Shown in pieces: positions 1 to 8,594 of a stretch of 64,000 nt of DNA (position 1 is the stretch's first letter; each line of letters begins with the position of its first letter). The stretch comes from a bacterium M00.F.Ca.ET.205.01.1.1. GTDB lineage: Bacteria > Pseudomonadota > Alphaproteobacteria > Rhizobiales > Rhizobiaceae. Both the position numbers and the translations under genes were made by a program. The stretch lies in contig SRUQ01000007.1 of NCBI GenBank assembly GCA_004791255.1, forward strand, positions 332,406 through 396,405, given 5' to 3'. Under the pieces are notes generated by a model, which saw only the letters and a list, made by a program, of their open reading frames with translations, had not been told where the DNA came from and ran no database searches.

Positions 1-119
1 CGATCGCGGACCTGTCCAAGGACGCCATCTGCAAGGCCCTGGCGCTCGGCGCCAAGGCGGCGGCGGTGACGGTGTCGCGCGCCGGCGCCAATCCGCCCTG
101 GCGGCACGAGATCGGCTGA
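1..119 (+). CDS. PfkB-family sugar kinase (fructokinase-like), C-terminal end only
   Basis: The frame beginning at base 3 is open from the window edge to a TGA at 117-119. It encodes about 38 residues ending AVTVSRAGANPPWRHEIG. The alanine-rich helix followed by AAVTVSRAGANPPW is what the last helix and tail of PfkB/ribokinase-family fructokinases look like. The ATP- and sugar-binding residues lie outside the window, so substrate cannot be told. It runs in the same direction as the aminotransferase that follows after about 230 bp and is probably an unrelated transcription unit. Confidence 0.6.
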   Translation, partial: IADLSKDAICKALALGAKAAAVTVSRAGANPPWRHEIG

Positions 120-349
120 TCACCTGCCCGGCCGATCACTTTATGTTTCCATCGGCCGGAAAAGCGCGATAGGGAACTATCCAAATGTGCCTTGAAAGCC
201 GGATTTCCGGCTTTTCCAGGCCATGCGCCGGCAAAAGACGGTAACAGGCTGCGACATCTACGCAATTCGCCCTTACCCCGGCCGGCTTTTTCAGCCGCGC
301 CAACTCTGTTACCAGCGGGCCGGTTCATTGGCAGCACGTAGAGGCCGAC

Positions 350-1492
350 ATGCAGTTCATCGATCTTGGCGCGCAGCGCGAACGTATCCGCGACCGGCTG
401 AAAGCCGCCATCGACCATGTCGTCGAGGACGGCCGCTACATCCTTGGTCCGCAGGTCGCTGAATTCGAAAAGAAACTCGCCGCCTATATCGGCGTCAAGC
501 ATGTGGTGGCCTGCGCCAACGGCACCGATGCGCTGCTGTTGCCGCTGTTTGCCGCCGGCATCGGACCCGGCGACGCGGTGTTCGTGCCGAGCTTCACCTT
601 CGCCGCCACGGCGGAAGTGGTGGCGCTGGCCAAGGCCGAGCCGGTCTTCGTCGATGTCGACGCCAAGAGCTACAACATCGACATCGCCAGCCTCGAAGCG
701 GCGATCGCGATGATAAAGAAGGAAGGCCGGCTGAAGCCGAAGGCGATCATCCCGGTCGATTTGTTCGGACTTGCCGCCGACTACGATGCGATCATGGCCA
801 TCGCCAAGCGCGAAGGGCTGCTGGTGATCGAGGACGCCGCCCAGTCGATGGGCGGGTCGCTCGACGGCAAGATGTGCGGTGCCTTCGGCCATGTCGGCTC
901 GACCAGCTTCTACCCGGCCAAGCCGCTCGGCTGCTACGGCGACGGCGGCGCGATGTTCACCAATGACGATGTGCTGGCCGACCAGCTCAGATCCTTCGCC
1001 TTCCATGGCAAGGGCGAGACGCAGTATGACAATGTCCGCGTCGGCATCAATTCGCGGCTCGACACGCTGCAGGCGGCGATCCTGATCGAGAAGCTCGCCA
1101 TCCTCGAGGACGAGATGGTTGCACGCCAAGTGGTGGCCAACCGCTACGCCCAGGGCCTTGGCGACATCGTCACCGCTGCCGGCAACCTCGACGGCAGCCG
1201 CTCGGCCTGGGCGCAATACGCGATCGAGACGCCGAAGCGCGACGGATTGCGGGCGCATCTGAGCGAAAAGGGCATTCCGTCGGTCATCTACTACGTCAAG
1301 CCGCTGCACGAGCAGGTCGCTTACCGTGACTATCCGCGCACGCCGACCGGTCTTGCCGTTTCGGAGGATTTGCCGAAGCGGATTCTGTGCCTGCCGATGC
1401 ATCCCTATCTCGGCGAAGCCGATCAGGACCGGATCATCGAGACGATCCGAAACTATATCGGCTCGAACTCGGCGCAGGCCGCGGCCGAGTAG
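350..1492 (+). CDS. DegT/DnrJ/EryC1-family PLP-dependent sugar aminotransferase
   Basis: 380 residues, the usual full length for this family, which transfers an amino group from glutamate to a keto-sugar nucleotide (fold-type I PLP enzyme, cytoplasmic). Visible signatures are the cofactor-binding ANGTDALLLPLFAAGIGPGD near residue 56, the EDAAQS motif near 161 and SFYPAKPLGCYGDGGA, where Lys191 should form the internal aldimine. An AGAGG-like ribosome site precedes the ATG at 350. It ends 3 bp from the convergent cysQ. The family makes precursors such as 3- or 4-amino sugars for O antigen, which fits the polysaccharide genes downstream, but the exact keto-sugar substrate is not readable from the sequence. 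Confidence 0.85.
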   Translation: MQFIDLGAQRERIRDRLKAAIDHVVEDGRYILGPQVAEFEKKLAAYIGVKHVVACANGTDALLLPLFAAGIGPGDAVFVPSFTFAATAEVVALAKAEPVFVDVDAKSYNIDIASLEAAIAMIKKEGRLKPKAIIPVDLFGLAADYDAIMAIAKREGLLVIEDAAQSMGGSLDGKMCGAFGHVGSTSFYPAKPLGCYGDGGAMFTNDDVLADQLRSFAFHGKGETQYDNVRVGINSRLDTLQAAILIEKLAILEDEMVARQVVANRYAQGLGDIVTAAGNLDGSRSAWAQYAIETPKRDGLRAHLSEKGIPSVIYYVKPLHEQVAYRDYPRTPTGLAVSEDLPKRILCLPMHPYLGEADQDRIIETIRNYIGSNSAQAAAE

Positions 1493-1495
1493 TCA

Positions 1496-2347
1496 CTACG
1501 GCAGCTTGTCAGGCGGGTTCGCCCCTGCCCTTCCGCTCGCAATGAAATGCGGATTGGCGAAATCCGCGTCACTGGCCTGGTTGCGCTTGCCATAGGCTAG
1601 CGGTTGCCCATCCAGCGTGCGTGTGGCACCGCCGGCGGCGCGCAGAACCGCGTCACCGGCCGCGGTGTCCCATTCCATGGTGCGGCCGAAGCGCGGATAG
1701 AGATCCGCCTCGGCGCTGGCGACGAGGCAGAATTTCAGCGACGAGCCGACCGAGACGATCTCGGCCGCCCCGAGGTCGCGTATATAGGCTTCGGTTTCCG
1801 GCGTATTGTGGGAGCGGCTGGCAACCACGGCCAGTGGCGTCGCGGCCGCTCTCGCCGAAATCGGCTGGCGAGCGACGATCCGGTAGTTGGTGTCGACCTC
1901 GATCGATTCCGCCCTGCCCGGCCGGCCGGAAAAGAACCGGCCTGTGCACGGCGCGAACACGACACCGACTTCCGGCACGCCGTGGCGGATCAGGGCTATG
2001 TTGACGGTGAAATCGGTCCGCCGGTTGACGAATTCCTTGGTGCCGTCGAGCGGATCGATCAGGAAAAAGGCTTCGCCGAGATCGGATGGCATGACCCCGG
2101 CCGCCGCTTCCTCTTCGGCCACGCAGGGAATGTCGGGATAGGCCGAGCGCAATCCTTCGAGAATGATCTTCTCGCTCTCACGGTCGGCCTCGGTGACCGG
2201 CGATGCATCGGCCTTGCTGTCGACCGCGCAGCCGGCGTGGAAGACGCGCATGACTTCGCGGCCCGCCGCCAGGGCGAGCTGTTCGAAGACGCCAAGCATC
2301 GCTTGGTCGTCAGATACCGCCGCCATTGTCATATTGGTCTTCGGCAA
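1496..2347 (-). CDS. cysQ: 3'(2'),5'-bisphosphate nucleotidase CysQ
   Basis: 283 residues of the inositol-monophosphatase superfamily. The metal-binding motif DPLDGTKEF is at about 98-106, with the upstream acidic EEE near 78-80 and the second motif WDTAAGDAVLRAAGG near the C-terminus. CysQ hydrolyses PAP (adenosine 3',5'-bisphosphate), the by-product of PAPS-dependent sulfation or reduction, to AMP and phosphate. The start overlaps the end of cysNC by 38 bp (23 bp if the second in-frame Met at 2332 is used), so the two are probably translationally coupled. Position as the third gene of cysD-cysNC-cysQ makes PAP recycling the most likely role. Confidence 0.9.
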   Translation of the reverse strand: MPKTNMTMAAVSDDQAMLGVFEQLALAAGREVMRVFHAGCAVDSKADASPVTEADRESEKIILEGLRSAYPDIPCVAEEEAAAGVMPSDLGEAFFLIDPLDGTKEFVNRRTDFTVNIALIRHGVPEVGVVFAPCTGRFFSGRPGRAESIEVDTNYRIVARQPISARAAATPLAVVASRSHNTPETEAYIRDLGAAEIVSVGSSLKFCLVASAEADLYPRFGRTMEWDTAAGDAVLRAAGGATRTLDGQPLAYGKRNQASDADFANPHFIASGRAGANPPDKLP

Positions 2348-4244
2348 TGTCGCGCTCGTTCAGCCAGTGTTCCAGCGCCTCTACCATCTCCTCGGCCGAT
2401 TTGCCGAGGGTCTCCAGATGGATTTCCGGATTCTCCGGCGCTTCATAGGGAGAATCCACACCAGTGAAATTCTTGATCTCGCCATTCAGCGCCCGGGCGT
2501 AGAGCCCCTTGGGATCGCGCCGGGCGCATTCCTCGAATGGCGTGTCGACGAACACTTCAATGAACTCACCGTCAGCCATCAATTCGCGCGCCATGCGCCG
2601 CTCGGCGCTAAACGGCGAAATGAACGAGACAATGACGACCAACCCGGCATCGGCCATCAGGCGCGCCACTTCGGCGACGCGGCGGATGTTCTCGACGCGG
2701 TCGGCGTCGGTGAAGCCAAGATCGCGGTTCAGGCCGTGACGGACGTTGTCGCCGTCAAGAATGTAGGTATGGCGGCCGGTGGCGAACAGCTTCTTTTCGA
2801 ACAGATTGGCGATTGTCGACTTGCCGGAGCCCGAGAGCCCGGTGAACCAGAACACCGCCGGCCGCTGGTTCTTCATGTCGGCGCGGACACGCTTGCCGAC
2901 ATCGAGCGACTGCCAGTGGATGTTCTCGGCACGGCGCAGCGAATGCAGGATCATGCCGGCGCCGACGGTGGCGTTGCTGATGCGGTCGATGAGGATGAAG
3001 GCGCCCGTATCGCGGTTTTCGGCGAAGGGATCGAAAGCGATCGGCGCGCGCGTCGAGAGGTTGCAGATGCCGACCTCGTTCATCTCCAGCGACTTGGCCG
3101 CCTCATGGGCGAAGTCATTGACGTTGATGCGGTATTTGAGGTCGGTGACGGTGGCGCTGGTCTGGTCGGTTTCCGTGCGCAGGATGTAGGAGCGACCCGG
3201 CAGCAGCGCATGTTCGTCAAACCAGACGATGTTGGCGGCGAACTGATCAGCGACCTGCGGCCGCGCTGCGGGGGAGACCAGCATGTTGCCCCTGGAGACC
3301 TCGACCTCGTCGTCGAGAACCAGCGTGATGGCCTGGCCGGCCACGGCCTGCTTGAGGTCGCCGCCCTGGGCGACGATGCGCTTGACGCGCGAGGACTTGC
3401 CGGACTTGGCGACGACGATCTCGTCGCCTTGCGCGACAGAGCCGGAGGCGATGGTGCCGGCAAAGCCGCGAAAGTCGAGATTGGGACGGTTAACGTACTG
3501 CACCGGAAAGCGGAACGGCAGCTCGGCAGCGGCATCTTCGACCGAAACGGTTTCCAGATGCTCGATCAGCGTCGGCCCCGCATACCATTCCATCTTCTGC
3601 GAGCGGCCGGTGACGTTGTCGCCGTAGCGGGCCGACATCGGGATCGGCACGATGGTCTGGAAGCCGAGGCTACGCGAAAATTCCAGATAGTCCTCGGTGA
3701 TCCGGTCGAAGGCCGCTTTGTCGAAATCGACGAGGTCGATCTTGTTGACGGCCAGCACGATGTGGCGAATGCCGAGCAGGGAAGCGATGATCGAATGGCG
3801 CCTCGTCTGGCGCAGCACGCCCTGCCGCGCGTCAATCAGCACGATGGCGAGGTCCGCGGTCGAGGCGCCGGTCGCCATGTTGCGCGTATACTGCTCGTGG
3901 CCGGGCGTGTCGGCAACGATGAACTTGCGCTTCGGCGTCGCGAAGAAGCGGTAGGCGACGTCGATGGTGATGCCCTGCTCGCGCTCGGCCTCGAGACCGT
4001 CGACCAAAAGCGCGAAATCGATGTCGTCGCCGGTCGTGCCGTGCTTACGCGAATCGCGCTCGAGCGCGGCGAGCTGGTCCTCGAATATCTGCTTGGTGTC
4101 GGAGAGCAGCCGGCCGATCAGCGTCGACTTGCCGTCGTCGACGGAGCCGCAGGTGAGAAAGCGCAGCAGCGACTTCTTCTCCTGGGCGGCCATGTAGTCG
4201 CGGATGCCGTCGGTCGGGGCGAGGCTCTTTGCCGTGTGGCGCAT
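2310..4244 (-). CDS. cysNC: Bifunctional sulfate adenylyltransferase subunit 1 / adenylylsulfate kinase (CysN/CysC, NodQ type)
   Basis: 644 residues forming a fusion of two enzymes. Residues 1 to about 450 are the CysN GTPase that drives APS formation with CysD: Walker A GSVDDGKST at 33-41, DTPGHEQYTRNM and an NKID-type base motif, followed by translation-factor-like beta barrels. From about residue 457 an APS kinase follows, with FWFTGLSGSGKST and the DGDNVRHGL motif, which phosphorylates APS to PAPS. This fused order is the rhizobial NodQ/CysNC arrangement. It starts 2 bp after cysD ends, in one operon. The product PAPS can feed cysteine synthesis or sulfotransferases; two sulfotransferase-like genes lie further along this window. 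Confidence 0.95.
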   Translation of the reverse strand: MRHTAKSLAPTDGIRDYMAAQEKKSLLRFLTCGSVDDGKSTLIGRLLSDTKQIFEDQLAALERDSRKHGTTGDDIDFALLVDGLEAEREQGITIDVAYRFFATPKRKFIVADTPGHEQYTRNMATGASTADLAIVLIDARQGVLRQTRRHSIIASLLGIRHIVLAVNKIDLVDFDKAAFDRITEDYLEFSRSLGFQTIVPIPMSARYGDNVTGRSQKMEWYAGPTLIEHLETVSVEDAAAELPFRFPVQYVNRPNLDFRGFAGTIASGSVAQGDEIVVAKSGKSSRVKRIVAQGGDLKQAVAGQAITLVLDDEVEVSRGNMLVSPAARPQVADQFAANIVWFDEHALLPGRSYILRTETDQTSATVTDLKYRINVNDFAHEAAKSLEMNEVGICNLSTRAPIAFDPFAENRDTGAFILIDRISNATVGAGMILHSLRRAENIHWQSLDVGKRVRADMKNQRPAVFWFTGLSGSGKSTIANLFEKKLFATGRHTYILDGDNVRHGLNRDLGFTDADRVENIRRVAEVARLMADAGLVVIVSFISPFSAERRMARELMADGEFIEVFVDTPFEECARRDPKGLYARALNGEIKNFTGVDSPYEAPENPEIHLETLGKSAEEMVEALEHWLNERDIAEDQYDNGGGI

Positions 4245-4246
4245 GC

Positions 4247-5152
4247 TCAGAAATACCCCTCGCGCTTCTTCTTTTCCATCGAGCCGGCTTCGTCACGGTC
4301 GATCAGGCGGCCCTGACGCTCGGAGGTGCGGGCGGTCAGCATCTCGGCGACGATGGCCTCCAGCGTGTCGGCGCTGGATTCTATGGCGCCGGTCAGCGGG
4401 TAGCAGCCAAGCGTGCGGAAACGCACCAGCCGGTTCTCGACGGTCTCGCCCGGGCGCAGTTTCATGCGGTCGTCATCCTTGAGGATCAGCATGCCGTCGC
4501 GTTCGACCACCGGCCGCTCCTTGGCGAAATAGAGCGGCACGATCGGGATGTTCTCCTGCAGGATGTACTGCCAGATGTCGAGTTCGGTCCAGTTGGACAG
4601 CGGGAAGACGCGGATCGATTCACCCTGCGCGATGCGGGTGTTGAAAATCCTCCACATTTCGGGCCGCTGGTTCTTTGGGTCCCAGGCGTGCTGGGCGTTG
4701 CGGAAGGAGAAGATGCGCTCCTTGGCGCGCGACTTCTCTTCGTCGCGGCGGGCACCGCCGAAGGCGGCGTCGAAACCGTATTTGTCGAGCGCCTGGCGCA
4801 ACCCCACCGTTTTCATCACATGCGTGTGGGTGTTCGAACCATGATCGAACGGATTGATGCCGTCGCGCACGCCGTCTTCATTGACGTGAACCAGGAGGTC
4901 GAAGCCGAGCTTTTGCGCCATCTGATCACGGAAGGCGATCATTTCGCGAAACTTCCAGGTGGTGTCGACATGAAGAAACGGGAAAGGCGGTTTGGCCGGG
5001 TAGAAGGCCTTCATCGCCAGATGCATCAGCACGGACGAATCCTTGCCGACCGAATAGAGCATGACCGGCTTGGCGAAGGCGGCCGCGACTTCGCGGAAGA
5101 TATGGATGGATTCGGCCTCGAGCCGCTGCAAATGCGTGAGCGCGATATTCAT
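4247..5152 (-). CDS. cysD: Sulfate adenylyltransferase subunit 2 (CysD)
   Basis: 301 residues, normal family length. The PP-loop SVGKDSS at 34-40 binds ATP, and the LHVDTTWKFREMI and arginine-rich KSRAKERIFSFR segments are characteristic of CysD. With CysN it makes adenosine 5'-phosphosulfate from ATP and sulfate in the cytoplasm. It is first in the leftward operon cysD-cysNC-cysQ, so its promoter should lie in the 492-bp gap to its right. Confidence 0.95.
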   Translation of the reverse strand: MNIALTHLQRLEAESIHIFREVAAAFAKPVMLYSVGKDSSVLMHLAMKAFYPAKPPFPFLHVDTTWKFREMIAFRDQMAQKLGFDLLVHVNEDGVRDGINPFDHGSNTHTHVMKTVGLRQALDKYGFDAAFGGARRDEEKSRAKERIFSFRNAQHAWDPKNQRPEMWRIFNTRIAQGESIRVFPLSNWTELDIWQYILQENIPIVPLYFAKERPVVERDGMLILKDDDRMKLRPGETVENRLVRFRTLGCYPLTGAIESSADTLEAIVAEMLTARTSERQGRLIDRDEAGSMEKKKREGYF

Positions 5153-5644
5153 GGACAGTCTAGCGTTCTCTCGTGCCTTCCAACAGAAAACCTTGAGTCA
5201 AATCACCGGGCTTCTCGCCCCGGTACAGGTTTCGCTTCTGGAAATGTGTTTCGTGCGGGCGTTCTAGCAGATCGCTGCCGTCCAGAACAATGCAAGACGA
5301 ACTTGGCACCCCGTGGTTCGAGAATGAATTTTCCATACGCCCGTCGAAATCAGGAAATTCCTGCCCGCCGGGTCGATAGGCAGGAAAACTCGGGAAAAAT
5401 ATTGCCTAGGAAGATACGATGTCTCCTTCCAGGGGCGCCCTGCCCCGATCGTCCGCGGCGGCTGTCGATTTTTGCCGGCGAACGGCTTTGCCGCACTATC
5501 GAGAAAGGAGGCCAGCCGCTATACCGGCCGGCGAAAGCGGGCAAGATGCATCAATGCAGCATGGGCAGATTTCACGGCGAGCACATTCGGCTTAGTTAAA
5601 GAATATCCGCCGCGTGCAGCGTCCAGAGAGTAGCGAGCCAGAAC
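5153..5644. other. Intergenic region between divergent cysD and the Wzy-like gene
   Basis: A 492-bp stretch without a convincing gene. It must hold the promoter of the cys operon (leftward) and probably that of the rightward polysaccharide genes. There are stop codons in all frames and no family-like translation. I saw no clear operator palindrome, riboswitch-like structure or repeat in it. Confidence 0.5.
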
Positions 5645-6949
5645 TTGACCCAGCTTTCTTCCCTGAAGCAGCACTTTTCGCCTTCTCGGGTCAACATCTA
5701 CTTCTCCATTGTCTGCTTCCTTTTTCCACCTGTGCTAGGGTCCGTTGTCAGCTTTGTCTACAACGGCGGCGGCCTCTCATCCGTGCTGTTGATCGCGTTG
5801 AAGAAGAGACGGCTCAACGTCGACCGGGCCATGATGGCGCTGACTGTCGCGCTTTATGCTTATTGTGCAGCGAATATCATGGCTTCAGTCGCCAACAATG
5901 CGATCTCCAGGGACGCGGCGCATTTGATACCGCTCGTTACCTTTCTGCTTTTTCCCTTCTCCTATTCGACGTGGAGCATCACGCAGAAGCCCACACTTGC
6001 CCGCGTTGCCGTGCGGAGCAGCATGGCGGCCTGTTTTGTCGCGCTGCTGTTGGCGGCCATTCAGCAGCACTGGCTGGGGATGCGTGCCGAGGGCGGGGCT
6101 GGAAATGCGATCGTCTTCGCTACGGTCGCCTGCCTGGCTGTGACAGTCTGTGTGGCCGCGGTGCTGTCGGGCATAGAGCAACACCGAGGCCTTTTGATCT
6201 GCGCCACATTCGCAGGCATGATCGCCATCGTCTATTCCGGTACGCGCATCATCTGGCTGGCGCTGCTGATTGCCGGTCTCGCCGTTGTGCTGATCAACCG
6301 TCACAGGCTGAAGGACAGGGATACCGCGCGCGCGCTGTTGGCGCTGGTAGCGATCAGCATCGTGGTCGCGGTTTTCGGCTTCGAGATGATATCGGGACGC
6401 CTTGATTTCCTGCGCTCCGACTGGGACATGCTCGGTGCTCACGGCAGTTCCGACACCTCGCTTGGGATACGCGTTGCTCTCTGGGAGATCGGCCTGAAAG
6501 CTTTCCGTGAGATGCCCCTGTTCGGTCATGGGGTGGGTGCGAGCCAGTTGTTGATCAAACAAGGTTTTCAAGATCTGTTCGCGAAATCAGAAGGTTTCAA
6601 CCACTTCCACAACGGTTTTCTGACCGCTTTGGTGCAAGCGGGAATTCTGGGCGCCATGACGCTGGCGGCGATCTTTGCGGTGGCGGCCAGGAATGCTGCC
6701 CTTGTCTTGCGCGACAGCGCCGATCCGGTCGAGCGTTTCGGTGCCACCATGATTGTCGTCGTGGTGATCACCTATCTGACCGGCGGGATGACGGGCATCC
6801 TGATCGGCCACGACATTCTGGACTCCGTGCTGATGGTCTTCCTGGTGTGTGGAACCTATCTGGCATCGGGACGTCAGGTTCCGTTGATGGACGACCCAAT
6901 TCTTCCGCCAGTGGCGGAGGAATTGCCGCCTTCATCGTCAGCCTCGTAG
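5645..6949 (+). CDS. O-antigen polymerase/ligase-like membrane protein (Wzy_C/WaaL type)
   Basis: 434 residues, hydrophobic along most of the length with about ten predicted membrane segments. Toward the C-terminal half a periplasmic-loop stretch contains GHGVGASQLL and NHFHNGFLTALVQAGILG; a His-Asn followed by an aromatic/leucine-rich helix and a Gly is the hallmark of the Wzy_C (O-antigen ligase/polymerase) domain. The start is a TTG at 5645; no ATG in frame lies near. It is followed after 9 bp by an epimerase gene on the same strand. The sequence does not distinguish a polymerase (joining repeat units) from a ligase (joining O antigen to lipid A-core) or an exopolysaccharide polymerase. 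Confidence 0.75.
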   Translation: MTQLSSLKQHFSPSRVNIYFSIVCFLFPPVLGSVVSFVYNGGGLSSVLLIALKKRRLNVDRAMMALTVALYAYCAANIMASVANNAISRDAAHLIPLVTFLLFPFSYSTWSITQKPTLARVAVRSSMAACFVALLLAAIQQHWLGMRAEGGAGNAIVFATVACLAVTVCVAAVLSGIEQHRGLLICATFAGMIAIVYSGTRIIWLALLIAGLAVVLINRHRLKDRDTARALLALVAISIVVAVFGFEMISGRLDFLRSDWDMLGAHGSSDTSLGIRVALWEIGLKAFREMPLFGHGVGASQLLIKQGFQDLFAKSEGFNHFHNGFLTALVQAGILGAMTLAAIFAVAARNAALVLRDSADPVERFGATMIVVVVITYLTGGMTGILIGHDILDSVLMVFLVCGTYLASGRQVPLMDDPILPPVAEELPPSSSAS

Positions 6950-6958
6950 GTCAAGGCC

Positions 6959-7909
6959 ATGAAAGTCCTCGTCACGGGCGCGACAGGGTTCATCGGGCGG
7001 CTTGTCGCCCGTCAGCTTGGTGAGGCCGGCGCCGAGCTTCGCCTCGCCTCCCGACACCCGGAGAAGCTTGGTCCGGCGCATGACGCCGTGCAAATGCCCG
7101 GTTTCGATGCGCCGGCCGCGGCCTTCCTGGCCCTCACCAGGGATGTAAGCCATGTCGTCCATTGTGCCGGCTTGAACAATGATCAAGGCAACGCGACCGA
7201 AGCCGATTTTCGGGCAGCCAATGCCGAACTGAGCGCACGGCTGGCACATGCCGCCGCCGCGCAGGCAAGCGGGCGCTTCATCCATCTGTCCTCGATCCGT
7301 GCCGTGATCGGCGCGCGCGCCAGCGCAACGATCGATGCGGATACGATCCCCGACCCGCAATGCGCCTACGGACGCTCGAAGCGTGAAGGCGAGATCAGGG
7401 TGCTGGACGCCTATGCTTCGCATGGCCGCCCCGATGCCACCGTGCTGCGTCTGCCTCCGGTCTATGGAGCTGGCATGAGGGGAAATCTGGCGACACTGAT
7501 GCGCCTGGCCGATACAGCGCTGCCGCTGCCGGCGGGGGTCCTGACTGGGAGGCGGTCGCTGCTTTCATCGGAAGCGGCAGCACGAGCGGTGTCGCATCTT
7601 CTGTCGACGCATTCGGAGCCCCTTCGCCCGGTCTATCTCGCCAGCGATGTATCGCCGGTTTCGGTGGCGGCTATCGTCGGCGCCTTCCGCAGCGGTTTCG
7701 GACGGCCGATGCGCCTGATGGCCGTGCCGGCCGGCCCGATGCAGGCGGTCGCGACCTTGCTGGGCAAGCGGGCGTTCTGGGACAGCATGACCGCGACGCA
7801 GATATGCGACGCTTCGATGCTGATGTCGGACGGCTGGCAGCCGGAGACCGAGACGCTGGAACGGCTGGCCGAGATCGCAGCGAGCGGAAAAACCTGCCCT
7901 ATTCCTTGA
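6959..7909 (+). CDS. NAD-dependent epimerase/dehydratase family protein (SDR)
   Basis: 316 residues of the extended short-chain dehydrogenase fold. The N-terminal TGATGFIG is the NAD(P)-binding glycine motif, HVVHCAG follows strand 4, and the catalytic Ser-Tyr-Lys is carried by HLSSIRAV and the CAYGRSKREGE segment. The family interconverts or reduces nucleotide sugars in the cytoplasm. Placed directly after the Wzy-like gene and convergent with the initiating transferase, it likely supplies or alters the first sugar of the repeat (UDP-GlcNAc-type 4-epimerases and 4-reductases have this look), but the substrate is an inference. Confidence 0.8.
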   Translation: MKVLVTGATGFIGRLVARQLGEAGAELRLASRHPEKLGPAHDAVQMPGFDAPAAAFLALTRDVSHVVHCAGLNNDQGNATEADFRAANAELSARLAHAAAAQASGRFIHLSSIRAVIGARASATIDADTIPDPQCAYGRSKREGEIRVLDAYASHGRPDATVLRLPPVYGAGMRGNLATLMRLADTALPLPAGVLTGRRSLLSSEAAARAVSHLLSTHSEPLRPVYLASDVSPVSVAAIVGAFRSGFGRPMRLMAVPAGPMQAVATLLGKRAFWDSMTATQICDASMLMSDGWQPETETLERLAEIAASGKTCPIP

Positions 7910-7926
7910 CCATCATCTTTTCCAAC

Positions 7927-7945
7927 AAACGGATTTTCCGCTTTT
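7927..7945 (+). terminator. Weak hairpin with short T-run between convergent genes
   Basis: Eighteen to thirty bases after the epimerase stop the + strand reads CGGATTTTCCG followed by CTTTT, a 4-bp stem with a T-rich tail. A 12-bp perfect palindrome, GGACCATGGTCC, sits just beyond it at 7947-7958. The pair could end transcription of the convergent genes; the short stem makes this uncertain. Confidence 0.25.
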
Positions 7946-7960
7946 GGGACCATGGTCCGT

Positions 7961-8506
7961 TCAGCGCCGAAAGAGCGTTCCAAACAGGATGCGAAGGTCG
8001 ATCCAGAGCGAGGCTGTCTTGAGATAGGCCGCATCGGTTTCGGCCAGAAGCCGAGGGGTCGACATATCGATGCCTTTGACCTGCGCCAGGCCGGTTATGC
8101 CCGGACGTGCGGCGAGCACCCCGAGCCGCCTGCGACACTCGACCAGTTCCGTCTGGGTCGGCAGGCAGGGGCGTGGGCCGACCAGGCTCATCTCGCCCCT
8201 AAGCACATTCCAGAACTGCGGCAGTTCATCGAGCTTAAATTTCCGCAGGATTCTTCCCACCGATGTGACGGAATTCGCCGGCGCTTCATGCGAGGGCAAT
8301 GACGGCGTCCCGACATACATCGTTCGCAATTTGTGGCAGCGGAACAACACGCCATCGCGGCCGACTCGCGTCTGCGAAAAAATGGCCGGACCAGGCGACG
8401 AAACCCGAACGGCCAGGACGGCGAGCAGCACAAGGGGGGACGTGGCTAAAAACAAAACGGCCGCGCCGACGAGATCGAAGGTTCGCTTCAGTCCCTTCAT
8501 GGGCAT
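7961..8506 (-). CDS. Initiating sugar-phosphate (polyprenyl-phosphate) transferase, WcaJ/PglC family
   Basis: About 181 residues. One N-terminal hydrophobic hairpin (FDLVGAAVLFLATSPLVLLA) is followed by the family core: SSPGPAIFSQTRVGRDG, FRCHKLRTM, KLDELPQFWNVLRG and SLVGPRP. These are the signature segments of small monotopic phosphoglycosyltransferases, which move a sugar-1-phosphate from UDP-sugar to undecaprenyl phosphate and start repeat-unit or glycan synthesis at the inner membrane. I chose the ATG at 8506 because an AGGAG lies 9 bases upstream; an in-frame start at 8542 lacks this. It sits just left of the WbpM-like gene on the same strand with an 88-bp gap, a common pairing in O-antigen loci. 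Confidence 0.9.
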   Translation of the reverse strand: MPMKGLKRTFDLVGAAVLFLATSPLVLLAVLAVRVSSPGPAIFSQTRVGRDGVLFRCHKLRTMYVGTPSLPSHEAPANSVTSVGRILRKFKLDELPQFWNVLRGEMSLVGPRPCLPTQTELVECRRRLGVLAARPGITGLAQVKGIDMSTPRLLAETDAAYLKTASLWIDLRILFGTLFRR

Positions 8507-8594
8507 CCGGCAATGCTCCTGGTCGACAAGCCCGTCGGCCACCGGATCGATCCCTGGCCAAGATCCTGCGGTTCAATCCTCAGCTGCAACGAAC

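Noticed and set aside
2163..4316. Very long open frame on the + strand opposite cysNC
   Set aside because: Antisense shadow of a high-GC gene; the translation has no family character, while the - strand protein is unmistakably CysN/CysC.
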